This document shows, piece after piece, positions 56,218-64,000 of a DNA stretch of 64,000 nucleotides; the stretch's first letter is position 1; every line of letters begins with the position of its first letter. A program made the translations under genes and the position numbers. This DNA comes from Variovorax paradoxus (GTDB taxonomy: Bacteria; Pseudomonadota; Gammaproteobacteria; Burkholderiales; Burkholderiaceae_C). Location: assembly GCF_022009635.1 (NCBI RefSeq), contig NZ_CP091716.1, positions 2,805,001 through 2,869,000 on the forward strand. Direction: 5' to 3'. Below the pieces are notes generated by a model that searched no databases, had not been told where the DNA came from, and saw only the letters and a list, made by a program, of their open reading frames with translations.

Positions 56218-57828
56218 ATGCAACCGCAGCTCTTTTCGCCTTCGCGCGCCATGTTGTCGCGCCGCCTTGCCCGATGGGGCGCAGCCGTGCTGCTGGCCGG
56301 CGCGGCCGTCGTTCCCGCCGTGGCGCAGACCACCACGCTCAAGATCATTCCGAGCAGCAACATCACCGTGCTCGATCCGATCTGGACCACGGCCTACGTG
56401 ACGCGCAACTTCGGCTACATGGTGTACGACACGCTGTTCGCCACCGACCTGGAAGGCCGCATCCGGCCGCAGATGGTCGACAAGTGGAAGGTGTCGACCG
56501 ACAACAAGACCTGGACCTTCACGCTGCGCGAAGGCCTGGAGTTCCATGACGGCAAGCCGGTCACCAGCGAGGACGTGGTCGCTTCCATCAAGCGCTGGGC
56601 CACGCGAGACACCTTCGGCGCGCAGCTCGCCAAGGTGACGGAGCGCTACGAGACGCCCGACGCCAAGACCTTCTCCATCGTGCTGAAGGAGCCCTTCGGC
56701 CTGGTGCTCGAGGCGCTGGGCAAGCCTTCGTCGAACGTGCCGTTCATCATGCCCAAGCGCATTGCCGACACCTCGGGCGACACGCAGATCAAGGAATCCA
56801 TCGGCTCCGGCCCCTACGTCTTCAAGGCCGACGAGTTTCGCCCCGGCGAGCGCGTGGTGTTCACCAAGAACATGCGCTACAAGCCGCGCGCCGAGGCGCC
56901 TTCGGGCACCGCCGGCGGCAAGAACGTGTACGTCGATCGCGTGGAATGGCTCATCATCCGCGACGCGCAGACGCAGATGAATGCGTTGCTCAACGGCGAG
57001 GCCGACATCCTCGAGCAGCCCGCCTTCGAGCAATACGCCACGCTGCGCACCAACCCCGACATCAAGCTGGTGGACGCCCAACCCGCGGGCAACCAGTTCA
57101 TCCTGCGCTTCAACTTCCTGCAGCCGCCGTTCAACAACGAGAAGGTGCGCCGCGCCGCGCTGATCGCGCTGGGCCAGGAAGCCTTCCTGCGCACCCAGGT
57201 CGGCACGCCGGGGCTCACGCGCTACTGCAAGAGCATGTTCCCCTGCGGCACGCTGTTCGAGTCGGAGCAGACCGGCGACTACACCGGCGTGGCCAATCCG
57301 CAGAAGGCCAAGGCCCTGCTCGAGGAGGCCGGCTACAAGGGCGAGCCCGTGGTGCTCATGCGCCCGACCGACAACCCGACCATCGGCAAGCTGCCGCTGG
57401 TGGCCAAGCAGCAGCTGGAGCAGGCCGGCTTCAAGGTCGACATGCAGTCGATGGACTGGTCCACGCTGGTGGCGCGCCGCGCCAAGAAAGACGCCCCCTC
57501 GGCCGGCGGCTGGAGCGCGTTCATGACCTCGTGGACCGCCTCTGACATCCTGAACCCCATCACCATGGCCATGATGAACGCCAGCGGCGACAAGGGCTGG
57601 TTCGGCTGGCAGAACGACCCCAAGCTCGAGGAGATCAAGGTCCAGTTCGCCCAGGCCAAGACCGATGCAGACAAGAAGAAGTTCGCGCAGGCCGCCCAGC
57701 TGCGCGCCTTCGAGACGGCCACGCACGTGCCGGTCGGCCAGTACAACCAGCCCGCCGCGGTGCGCAAGAACGTGAGCGGCCTGGTGCCGGCCGGCGCGCA
57801 GGTGTACTGGAACATCAAGAAGCAATAA
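56218..57828 (+). CDS. Peptide ABC transporter substrate-binding protein
   Basis: 536 residues from the ATG at 56218 with CAGGAAA upstream. Signal peptide ending VVPAVAQ. The family-5 (DppA/OppA) plan is clear: LDPIWTTAYVTRNFGYMVYDTLF, FTLREGLEFHDGKPVTSEDVVASI, and IGSGPYVFKADEFRPGERVVF. It heads a five-gene transporter/exporter operon plus an amidase, divergent from a MocR regulator. Binds a peptide or related compound in the periplasm. Confidence 0.92.
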   Translation: MQPQLFSPSRAMLSRRLARWGAAVLLAGAAVVPAVAQTTTLKIIPSSNITVLDPIWTTAYVTRNFGYMVYDTLFATDLEGRIRPQMVDKWKVSTDNKTWTFTLREGLEFHDGKPVTSEDVVASIKRWATRDTFGAQLAKVTERYETPDAKTFSIVLKEPFGLVLEALGKPSSNVPFIMPKRIADTSGDTQIKESIGSGPYVFKADEFRPGERVVFTKNMRYKPRAEAPSGTAGGKNVYVDRVEWLIIRDAQTQMNALLNGEADILEQPAFEQYATLRTNPDIKLVDAQPAGNQFILRFNFLQPPFNNEKVRRAALIALGQEAFLRTQVGTPGLTRYCKSMFPCGTLFESEQTGDYTGVANPQKAKALLEEAGYKGEPVVLMRPTDNPTIGKLPLVAKQQLEQAGFKVDMQSMDWSTLVARRAKKDAPSAGGWSAFMTSWTASDILNPITMAMMNASGDKGWFGWQNDPKLEEIKVQFAQAKTDADKKKFAQAAQLRAFETATHVPVGQYNQPAAVRKNVSGLVPAGAQVYWNIKKQ

Positions 57829-57832
57829 GCCC

Positions 57833-58774
57833 ATGCTCACGTTCCTCGGCAAGCGCCTGCTCGCCACGCTGCCGGTGCTGTTGGTGGTGGCGGTCGCGAT
57901 CTTCATGATCGTGCGCCTCACGCCCGGCGACCCGGCGGCGGTGATCGGCGGCAACAGCGCCACCAATGAAGACCTGGACCGCATCCGCGTGCAGCTGGGC
58001 CTGACCCGGCCGCTGTGGGAGCAGTTCGCGATCTGGTGCAACGGCGTGCTGCACGGCGACCTGGGCTTCTCGTTCTTCCTGAACAAGCCGGTGACCGAGC
58101 TCATCGGCCAGCGCATGGAGCCCACGCTCTCGCTGGCCGGCGGCACGCTGCTGCTGGCGGTGGCCATCGCGCTGCCGCTGGGCACGCTGGCCGCGTGGCG
58201 CATGGGCGGCTGGCTCGACAAGGCGGTGATGGCGTTCTCGGTGGCCGGCTTCTCGGTGCCGGTGTTCGTGGTCGGCTACGTGCTGATCTACCTGCTGGCG
58301 ATGAAGCTGCAGTGGTTTCCGGTGCAGGGCTACCGCCGCATCGCCGACGGCGTGGGGCCGTGGCTTCACCAGCTGGTGCTGCCTTGCCTCACGCTGGCCA
58401 TCACCTACGTGGCGCTGCTGTCGCGCGTGACGCGGGCGGCGGTGAGCGAGGCGCTGACCGAAGACTTCATCCGCACCGCGCGCGCCAAGGGCATCACCGA
58501 GCTGGAAGTGCTCAAGCACCACGCGCTGCGCAACGCGGCGGTGCCGGTGGTCACGGTGATCGGCGTGAGCGCGGCGCTGCTGCTGGGCGGCGTGGTCGTC
58601 ACCGAAACCGTGTTCGCGATTCCGGGCCTGGGCCAGCTCACGGTCGACGCGGTGCTCAACCGCGACTTTCCCGTGCTGCAGGGCGTGGTGCTGTTCTTCG
58701 CGGTGGTGTACGTGGCCGTCAACCTGCTGGTGGACCTGAGCTACCTCTTCATCGATCCGCGCATCCGCTATTGA
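57833..58774 (+). CDS. Peptide ABC transporter permease (DppB type)
   Basis: 313 residues, beginning 4 bases after the binding-protein stop. Six membrane helices. FLGKRLLATLPVLLVVAVAIFMIVRLTPGDPA is the typical start, and the inner-loop EAA motif reads EDFIRTARAKGITELEVLKHHALRNA. Pairs with the next permease. Confidence 0.92.
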   Translation: MLTFLGKRLLATLPVLLVVAVAIFMIVRLTPGDPAAVIGGNSATNEDLDRIRVQLGLTRPLWEQFAIWCNGVLHGDLGFSFFLNKPVTELIGQRMEPTLSLAGGTLLLAVAIALPLGTLAAWRMGGWLDKAVMAFSVAGFSVPVFVVGYVLIYLLAMKLQWFPVQGYRRIADGVGPWLHQLVLPCLTLAITYVALLSRVTRAAVSEALTEDFIRTARAKGITELEVLKHHALRNAAVPVVTVIGVSAALLLGGVVVTETVFAIPGLGQLTVDAVLNRDFPVLQGVVLFFAVVYVAVNLLVDLSYLFIDPRIRY

Positions 58775-58787
58775 TTGACCGACTGAC

Positions 58788-59660
58788 ATGAGCACCCTGA
58801 AAAGACTCTGGCGCAATACCGCCGTGCGCGGCGGCGTCGTCGTGCTGGCCGTGCTGGCGCTGCTGGGCGCGTTCGCGCCCTGGCTCGGCACCTTCGACCC
58901 CTCGGCCATGGACCCGAGCTTCATCTCGGTCGGCGCCGGCACGGCGGGCCAGGTGACCATGCCCGACGGCGCCCAGTTCGCCCACACCTTCTGGATGGGC
59001 AGCGACAGCGTGGGGCGCGACGTATGGAGCCGCGTGCTCTACGGCACCCGCATCTCGATGACGGTGGGCCTGTTCACCGCCTTCGTCGCCATCGCCTTCG
59101 GCTGCCTGCTGGGCATGCTGGCCGGCTACTTCCGCGCCGTGGACGCGGTGCTGATGCGCGTGATGGACGGCGTGATGGCCATTCCCGCCGTGCTGCTCGC
59201 CATCACGCTGGTGGCGGTGCTGGGCGCCAGCCTGCCGACGGTGATCCTGGCCATTGCCGTGCCGGAAGTGCCGCGCGTGACCCGCCTTGTGCGCGCGCTG
59301 GTGATGAGCCTGCGCGACGAGCCCTTCGTGGAGGCCGCCCGCGCGCTGGCCACGGCCGACGCGACCATCCTGTGGCGCGACATCCTGCCGAACGCGCTGG
59401 CGCCACTGATCGTGCAGGGCACCTTCATCGCGGCTTCGGCGGTGCTGACCGAGGCCATCCTGAGCTTCCTCGGCCTGGGCCTGCCGTCGGACGTGCCGAC
59501 CTGGGGAAACATCATGGCCGAGGGCCGCGTGCAGTTTTCGCAGAGCCCGGGCAACGTGCTGTTCCCGGCGCTCTTCCTGGTGCCCACGGTGCTGGCCATC
59601 AACATGCTGGGCGACGGCCTGCGCGATGTGCTCGATCCCAAGTTTTCCAAGCGCGTGTGA
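58788..59660 (+). CDS. Peptide ABC transporter permease (DppC type)
   Basis: 290 residues. A first helix after a short basic N-terminus, a periplasmic stretch with FWMGSDSVGRDVWSRVLYGTRIS, then five helices; the EAA motif is DEPFVEAARALATADATILWRDILPNALAP. It starts 13 bases after the DppB-type gene and forms the second half of the channel. Confidence 0.92.
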   Translation: MSTLKRLWRNTAVRGGVVVLAVLALLGAFAPWLGTFDPSAMDPSFISVGAGTAGQVTMPDGAQFAHTFWMGSDSVGRDVWSRVLYGTRISMTVGLFTAFVAIAFGCLLGMLAGYFRAVDAVLMRVMDGVMAIPAVLLAITLVAVLGASLPTVILAIAVPEVPRVTRLVRALVMSLRDEPFVEAARALATADATILWRDILPNALAPLIVQGTFIAASAVLTEAILSFLGLGLPSDVPTWGNIMAEGRVQFSQSPGNVLFPALFLVPTVLAINMLGDGLRDVLDPKFSKRV

Positions 59661-59672
59661 GGCGCCGATTCA

Positions 59673-61310
59673 ATGACTGATTCCAATCGAAGCGCCGCCA
59701 TCCTCGAAGTGCGCGGCCTGCGGGTCGCGCTGCCTTCCGACGCCGACCGGCCGCACGCCATCGCGCAGCTCGACCTGCGCATCGAGGCCGGGCGCACGCT
59801 GTGCATCGTGGGCGAGTCCGGCTCGGGCAAGTCGGTGCTGGCCACCACGGTGATGGGGCTGCTGTCCAAGGGGCTCGTGCTCGAGGGCGGCGACGTGATT
59901 CTCTCGGGCGAGAAGCTGGTCGACAACGGCCGCTTCACCTCCGACAAGCGGCTGCGCCAGTTGCGCGGCACCGGCATGGGCATGGTGTTCCAGGAGCCGA
60001 TGACGGCGCTGAACCCGGTGCTCACCTGCGGCGAGCAGGTCGACGAGCTGCTGCGCACCCACACCGCGTGGGGCGCTGCCGAGCGCAAGGCGCACATTCT
60101 TTCGATCTTCGAGCGCGTGCGGCTGCCCGACCCGGCGCGCATCCATGCGAGCTACCCGCATCAGCTTTCGGGCGGGCAGCGCCAGCGCATCGTGATCGCG
60201 ATGGCCATCATCCTGAAGCCGCGCCTCCTGATCTGCGACGAGCCGACCACCGCGCTGGACGTGACCACGCAGGCCGAAATTTTGAAGCTCATCGCCGAGC
60301 TGCAGGCGGAGCAGGGCAGCGCCGTGCTCTTCATCACGCACGACATGGGCGTGGTCGCGGAGATTGCCGACGACGTGATGGTGATGCACCGCGGCGCGCT
60401 GGTGGAGCAGGGCCCCTGCGACCAGGTGTTGCGCAGCCCGCGCGAGGCCTACACCCGCATGCTGCTGGACGCCGTGCCCGGCATGACGCCGCCGCCCGCG
60501 CGCGAGTTGCCCGGCGGCAGGCCGCTGCTGGCGGGCCAGGGCGTCGGCAAGATCTACACGCGGCGCGACTGGCTCGGCCGCGCGAAGCACAACACCGCGC
60601 TGCAGGACGCCAGCGTGGCGGTGCATCGCGGCGAGACGGTCGGCGTGGTGGGCGAATCGGGCTCGGGCAAGTCGACCTTCGCGCGCTGCATGATCCGGCT
60701 GATCTCGCCCAGCGCGGGCAGCATCCTCTGGGGCGACGCCGAGGTGCGCGACCTGCCCGAAGGCCGGCTGCGGCCGCTGCGCTCGCGGGTGCAGGTGGTG
60801 TTCCAGGACCCGAATCGCTCGCTCAACCCGCGCCGCACCGTGGGCTCGTCGATGGTCGAGGGCGCCATGAACTTCGGCCTGAGCAAGCTGCATGCGCGCC
60901 AGACCGCTGAGGAGCTGATGGACCGCATCCAGCTGCCGCGCACCGCGCTCGACCGCTATCCGCACCAGTTCTCGGGCGGCCAGCGCCAGCGGCTGGCCAT
61001 CGCGCGCGCCATTGCCTGCCAGCCGCAGGTGCTGGTGGCCGACGAGGCCGTGTCCGCGCTCGACGTGTCGGTGCAGGCGCAGATCCTCGACCTGCTGCGG
61101 GAGATCCAGCGCGACCTGGGGCTGGGCATTCTGTTCATCACGCACGACCTGCGGGTGGCGGCGCAGCTGTGCGACCGCGTGATCGTGATGAGCCAGGGGC
61201 GCATCGTCGAGCAGGGCCCCACGGGCCAGGTGTTCGCCGCGCCCGCCAACGACTACACGCGGCGGCTGCTGGCGGCCGCGCCGCGCGCGGAACTCGCGAG
61301 CGCACGGTGA
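59673..61310 (+). CDS. Fused double ATPase of the peptide transporter (DppD-DppF type)
   Basis: 545 residues holding two ATPase domains in one chain. The first has Walker A GESGSGKSVLA, signature LSGGQRQRI and LICDEPTTALD; the second has Walker A GESGSGKSTFA, signature FSGGQRQRL and VADEAVSALD. Each is followed by the oligopeptide C-terminal extension (PCDQVLRSPREAYTRMLL; GPTGQVFAAPANDYTRRLL). The two are usually separate genes. It powers the two permeases. It overlaps the AzlC-like gene by 4 bases. Confidence 0.94.
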   Translation: MTDSNRSAAILEVRGLRVALPSDADRPHAIAQLDLRIEAGRTLCIVGESGSGKSVLATTVMGLLSKGLVLEGGDVILSGEKLVDNGRFTSDKRLRQLRGTGMGMVFQEPMTALNPVLTCGEQVDELLRTHTAWGAAERKAHILSIFERVRLPDPARIHASYPHQLSGGQRQRIVIAMAIILKPRLLICDEPTTALDVTTQAEILKLIAELQAEQGSAVLFITHDMGVVAEIADDVMVMHRGALVEQGPCDQVLRSPREAYTRMLLDAVPGMTPPPARELPGGRPLLAGQGVGKIYTRRDWLGRAKHNTALQDASVAVHRGETVGVVGESGSGKSTFARCMIRLISPSAGSILWGDAEVRDLPEGRLRPLRSRVQVVFQDPNRSLNPRRTVGSSMVEGAMNFGLSKLHARQTAEELMDRIQLPRTALDRYPHQFSGGQRQRLAIARAIACQPQVLVADEAVSALDVSVQAQILDLLREIQRDLGLGILFITHDLRVAAQLCDRVIVMSQGRIVEQGPTGQVFAAPANDYTRRLLAAAPRAELASAR

Positions 61311-62047
61311 GCCGGTGGAGCGCCTGGCGCGCATCGATGGCCGACCCCGAGTGGCGCGGCGCCTTTGCCGAGGGCCGGCGCGACATCGCCGGCGCCGCGC
61401 TCGGCACCATGGCCATGGGCCTGGTGGCGGGCGTGGCCATGGCCAAGAGTGGTGTGGGGCTGGGGGCGATCCTGGCCATGTCGCTGCTGGTGTTCGCGAG
61501 CGCGTCGCAGCTGGCTTGCCTGCCGCTCATCGCGGCCGGCGCGCCGCTGTGGGTGATCGTCGCGACGGCGTGCGTGCTCAACCTGCGCTTCGTGGTGTTC
61601 AGCGTGAGCTGGCGCCGCTACTTCGGCGGGCATCGCAGGACGCAGCGCGTGCTGTTGTCGTACCTTGCGGGTGACCCGGTGTATGCGCAGTTCGTGCTGC
61701 GGCATCCGGAGCCCGCGCCTTCGGGGTGCGCGACGACGCGGCAGCAGGGCTACTTTCTAGGGCTCGCGCTGACCAACTGGGCGGCGTGGCATGTGGCTTC
61801 GCTCGCGGGCATCTTCCTGGCCGACGCCATTCCCGCTGCATGGGGCCTGCGCTTCATCGGCGTGCTGGCGCTACTCGCGCTCGCGTTGCCGATGCTCACC
61901 GACCGCGCGGTGCGCTGCTCCGCGCTGGCGGCGGGCATGGTGGCGCTGGCCACGGCCTCGTGGCCGATGGGGCTGAACGTGGTTGCAGCCATCGCCACGG
62001 CCTTCGCGGCCGGCACCTGGGCCGACCGCCGGTGGGGTGCGCGCTGA
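61307..62047 (+). CDS. azlC: AzlC-family permease (branched-chain amino-acid exporter, large subunit)
   Basis: 246 residues from a GTG at 61307, whose GTGA overlaps the ATPase stop; an ATG at 61337 is the alternative. About six membrane helices, with ALGTMAMGLVAGVAMAKSGVG and VIVATACVLNLRFVVFSVSW, the AzlC signature region. With AzlD it exports branched-chain or other amino acids. It is translationally coupled to both neighbours. Confidence 0.88.
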   Translation: MSRWSAWRASMADPEWRGAFAEGRRDIAGAALGTMAMGLVAGVAMAKSGVGLGAILAMSLLVFASASQLACLPLIAAGAPLWVIVATACVLNLRFVVFSVSWRRYFGGHRRTQRVLLSYLAGDPVYAQFVLRHPEPAPSGCATTRQQGYFLGLALTNWAAWHVASLAGIFLADAIPAAWGLRFIGVLALLALALPMLTDRAVRCSALAAGMVALATASWPMGLNVVAAIATAFAAGTWADRRWGAR

Positions 62048-62391
62048 TGCACCTGGGTCACGATGTGTACGTGTGGCTGGCGGTGGGCGCGCTGGTGGGG
62101 GTGACGGTGCTCACGCGCAGTTTTTTCCTGCTGCCCGACAGCGAGCCGAAGCTGCCGGGCTGGTTGTGGCGCGGGCTGCGCCATGCGCCGGTGGCGGCGC
62201 TGCTCGCGATGGTGGTGCCCGACGTGTTCCTGAGCAACGGCCGCATGCTGGCCGACTGGCACGATGCGCGGCTCTTTGCAGTGGCCGCCGCATTGACCTA
62301 CTACCTCGTTCGACGAAACGACGTGACCGGGACGATTCTTGTCGGCACGGGTACGCTGATGCTTCTGCGACTGGGGTTCGGGTGGGCTTGA
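62047..62391 (+). CDS. azlD: AzlD-family small membrane subunit
   Basis: 114 residues from the ATG at 62047, sharing one base with the AzlC stop (TGATG). Four hydrophobic segments including YVWLAVGALVGVTVLTRSFF and LRHAPVAALLAMVVP, the AzlD pattern. It is the partner of AzlC in amino-acid export. Confidence 0.87.
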   Translation: MHLGHDVYVWLAVGALVGVTVLTRSFFLLPDSEPKLPGWLWRGLRHAPVAALLAMVVPDVFLSNGRMLADWHDARLFAVAAALTYYLVRRNDVTGTILVGTGTLMLLRLGFGWA

Positions 62392-62496
62392 TGTACCTTG
62401 CCTGCCCGGCGCGCTCATCTCGAACCAACAACGAATGAATGAACCCGCGGCCCCTGTTCGGCGCCGCCAACTTGAACAGAAACGGAGAACGAAGAA

Positions 62497-63969
62497 ATGA
62501 CTTTGGCAATGAGCTGGGACGAATGGGCCTCGCATGACGGCATCGGACTGGCCGAACGGGTCCGCAAGGGCGAAGTGACGGCGGCGGAACTCGCGGCGCA
62601 GGCCGCGGCCGGCATCGCGAAGGTCAATCCGCAACTGGACGCGGTCGTCGAAGTGTTCGACGACGTGGTAGCCGATCCGCTGAAGGACGGCATGAACCCC
62701 GAGGGCGTGTTCGCGGGCCTGCCCTACCTCATGAAAGACCTGGGCCCCACGCTCAAGGGCCGGCTGCAGGAATTCGGCTCGATGATGATGCAGGGCCACC
62801 GCCCCACGGCCGACAGCTTTCTCACGCAGCAACTGCGCAAGTCCGGCCTCAACATCGTCGGCCGCAGCACCACCCCCGAATTCGGCGTGTGCAGTTCGGC
62901 CGAGAACTCCATCAGCGTCACCCGCAACCCCTGGGACCTCGAATACACCACCTGCGGCTCTTCGGCCGGCACGGCGGCGGTGGTGGCGGCGGGCGTGCTG
63001 CCGCTGTCGCACGCCACCGACGGCGGCGGCTCCATCCGCATTCCCGCGGGCGTGAACGGCAACATCGGCCTGAAGGTGTCGCGCGGCGTGTTCTCGCTGG
63101 CGCCGGGCCTGTCGGACCTGTCGGGCCTGGTGTCGATCCAGGGCTGCCACAGCCGCACCGTGCGCGACACCGCCGCCTTCGTCGACAACGCGCGCGGCGG
63201 CGCGCCGGGCGAGTTCATGCCCTTCTGGTCGCCGGCCGAGCCGTACAGCGAACTGATCAAGAAAGACCCGGGTCGCCTGCGCATCGCGCTGTCGCACGAG
63301 TGGGGCGACTTCCGCGCCACGCCGCATTTCGTGGCCGAACTGGAGCGCGTGGGCAAGTTCCTCGAAGGGGTGGGCCACCATGTCGAATGGGCGCTGCCAA
63401 AGGTCGACTTCCAGACCGCGTTCGCGGCCCAGACCACTTGCTACATCAGCAACTTCGCGCAGGTCATCGACGGCCACCTGCACCGGCTCGGGCTGGCACG
63501 CCCGCCAGCCGAGCTGCTGGAGCCGATCAACATCAAGATCTGGGAAGCGGGCCTGCACACCTCGTACACCGAGCGCTCGAAGATGCAGGCGGTGTTCAAC
63601 ACCACCTCGCGCGCCTTCGGCAATTTCTTCCAGCAGTGGGACATCATCCTGACGCCGGTGACCGCGCTGCCCACGCCCAAGGTCGGCACCAGCGAGTACC
63701 TGACGACGAGCACGAACCCGTCGGTCCACGACTGGTTCGCCAACCTGTGGAAGAACTTCGCCTACACGCCGCTGGCCAATCTGTGCGGCATGCCGGGCAT
63801 CTCGCTGCCGATGGCCACGCAGGAAAACGGCCTGCCGCTGGGCATCCAGGCGCAGGCCGCGCAGGCGAACGACGGGCTGCTGCTTCAGCTGGCCGCGCAG
63901 ATCGAGCGCGCGCTCGGCGGCAAGTGGAACGCGGGCCAGCGGCCCGGGGTGCACATCACCCAGGGCTGA
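62497..63969 (+). CDS. Amidase-signature hydrolase
   Basis: 490 residues after GGAGAACGAAGAA. The Ser-cisSer-Lys triad is visible: Lys in LPYLMKDLGPT, cis-Ser in YTTCGSSAGTAAVVAAG, and nucleophile Ser in DGGGSIRIPAG. The length is typical. The enzyme hydrolyses an amide bond of an unknown compound in the cytoplasm (no signal peptide). It lies 105 bases after azlD on the same strand, in line with the peptide transporter operon, so it may act on the imported compound before the exporter removes excess amino acid. Confidence 0.9.
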   Translation: MTLAMSWDEWASHDGIGLAERVRKGEVTAAELAAQAAAGIAKVNPQLDAVVEVFDDVVADPLKDGMNPEGVFAGLPYLMKDLGPTLKGRLQEFGSMMMQGHRPTADSFLTQQLRKSGLNIVGRSTTPEFGVCSSAENSISVTRNPWDLEYTTCGSSAGTAAVVAAGVLPLSHATDGGGSIRIPAGVNGNIGLKVSRGVFSLAPGLSDLSGLVSIQGCHSRTVRDTAAFVDNARGGAPGEFMPFWSPAEPYSELIKKDPGRLRIALSHEWGDFRATPHFVAELERVGKFLEGVGHHVEWALPKVDFQTAFAAQTTCYISNFAQVIDGHLHRLGLARPPAELLEPINIKIWEAGLHTSYTERSKMQAVFNTTSRAFGNFFQQWDIILTPVTALPTPKVGTSEYLTTSTNPSVHDWFANLWKNFAYTPLANLCGMPGISLPMATQENGLPLGIQAQAAQANDGLLLQLAAQIERALGGKWNAGQRPGVHITQG

Positions 63970-64000
63970 CGCGGATCACGCGGATCAGAGCAGGTTGCGC

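Overview
The window is high-GC DNA with dense, tightly packed coding. It looks like a betaproteobacterium of the Comamonadaceae, most probably a Variovorax or close relative. That is inferred from gene content and protein style (LysM-bearing RHS proteins, MdtA/MuxA-type efflux cluster, MocR and RpiR regulators, many small Burkholderiales-type membrane proteins), not from a marker gene. No rRNA, tRNA, CRISPR array or intact insertion sequence was seen.

Layout. (1) Positions 1-6900 are a polymorphic-toxin locus. It holds the 3' part of a large RHS/YD-repeat protein with a LysM domain and an AT-richer C-terminal tip, an immediately overlapping small gene (likely immunity), then a decayed orphan RHS tip with a second small gene, then about 1 kb of degenerate sequence with two short RHS-core remnants. 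(2) 6900-10723 holds housekeeping and hypothetical genes: a BamE-like periplasmic protein, the YlqF/RbgA GTPase, a Crp/Fnr regulator, a DUF1772 protein and a lipoprotein. (3) 10825-17505 is a probable metal-starvation module: a Fur/Zur-family regulator, a 26-bp perfect palindrome, the zinc-independent paralogue of ribosomal protein L36, an ABC ATPase, two DUF3526-type ABC permeases and a TonB-dependent receptor. (4) 17512-29573 is mixed: DUF4139 protein, thioesterase, acyltransferase divergent from a membrane LytTR regulator with 22-bp repeats between them, Amt transporter, aspartoacylase-like protein, DoxX, membrane-anchored Mrr nuclease, M23 peptidase, RluE-type pseudouridine synthase and GlnRS.

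(5) 30151-33880 (minus strand) is a five-gene operon: a small membrane protein, a sterol-desaturase-type hydroxylase, a 2TM protein, a LytS-like kinase and a LytTR response regulator. (6) 34138-43669 is a divergent MdtABC/MuxABC-type RND efflux operon with an outer-membrane factor. Its adaptor gene is frameshifted in a Gly-rich linker as read here, and the second pump carries an unusual Ser/Thr/Ala-rich insert. (7) 43730-49995 holds an SPW protein, an FCD/GntR regulator and an RpiR regulator divergent from a class III aminotransferase, amino-acid binding protein and Asp/Glu racemase-like cluster, with two matching palindromic operator candidates. (8) 50152-53518 has UppP and a NarL-type two-component pair. 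(9) 53561-63969 has GNAT and YCII proteins, then a MocR regulator divergent from a peptide ABC transporter (binding protein, two permeases, fused double ATPase), AzlCD-type exporter and amidase operon.

The points most worth following are the toxin tip with an HExxE motif and its orphan cassette, the palindrome-rpmJ2-ABC-TonB module, the RpiR amino-acid module with its operators, the MocR peptide/amidase operon and the 22-bp repeats at the LytTR promoter.
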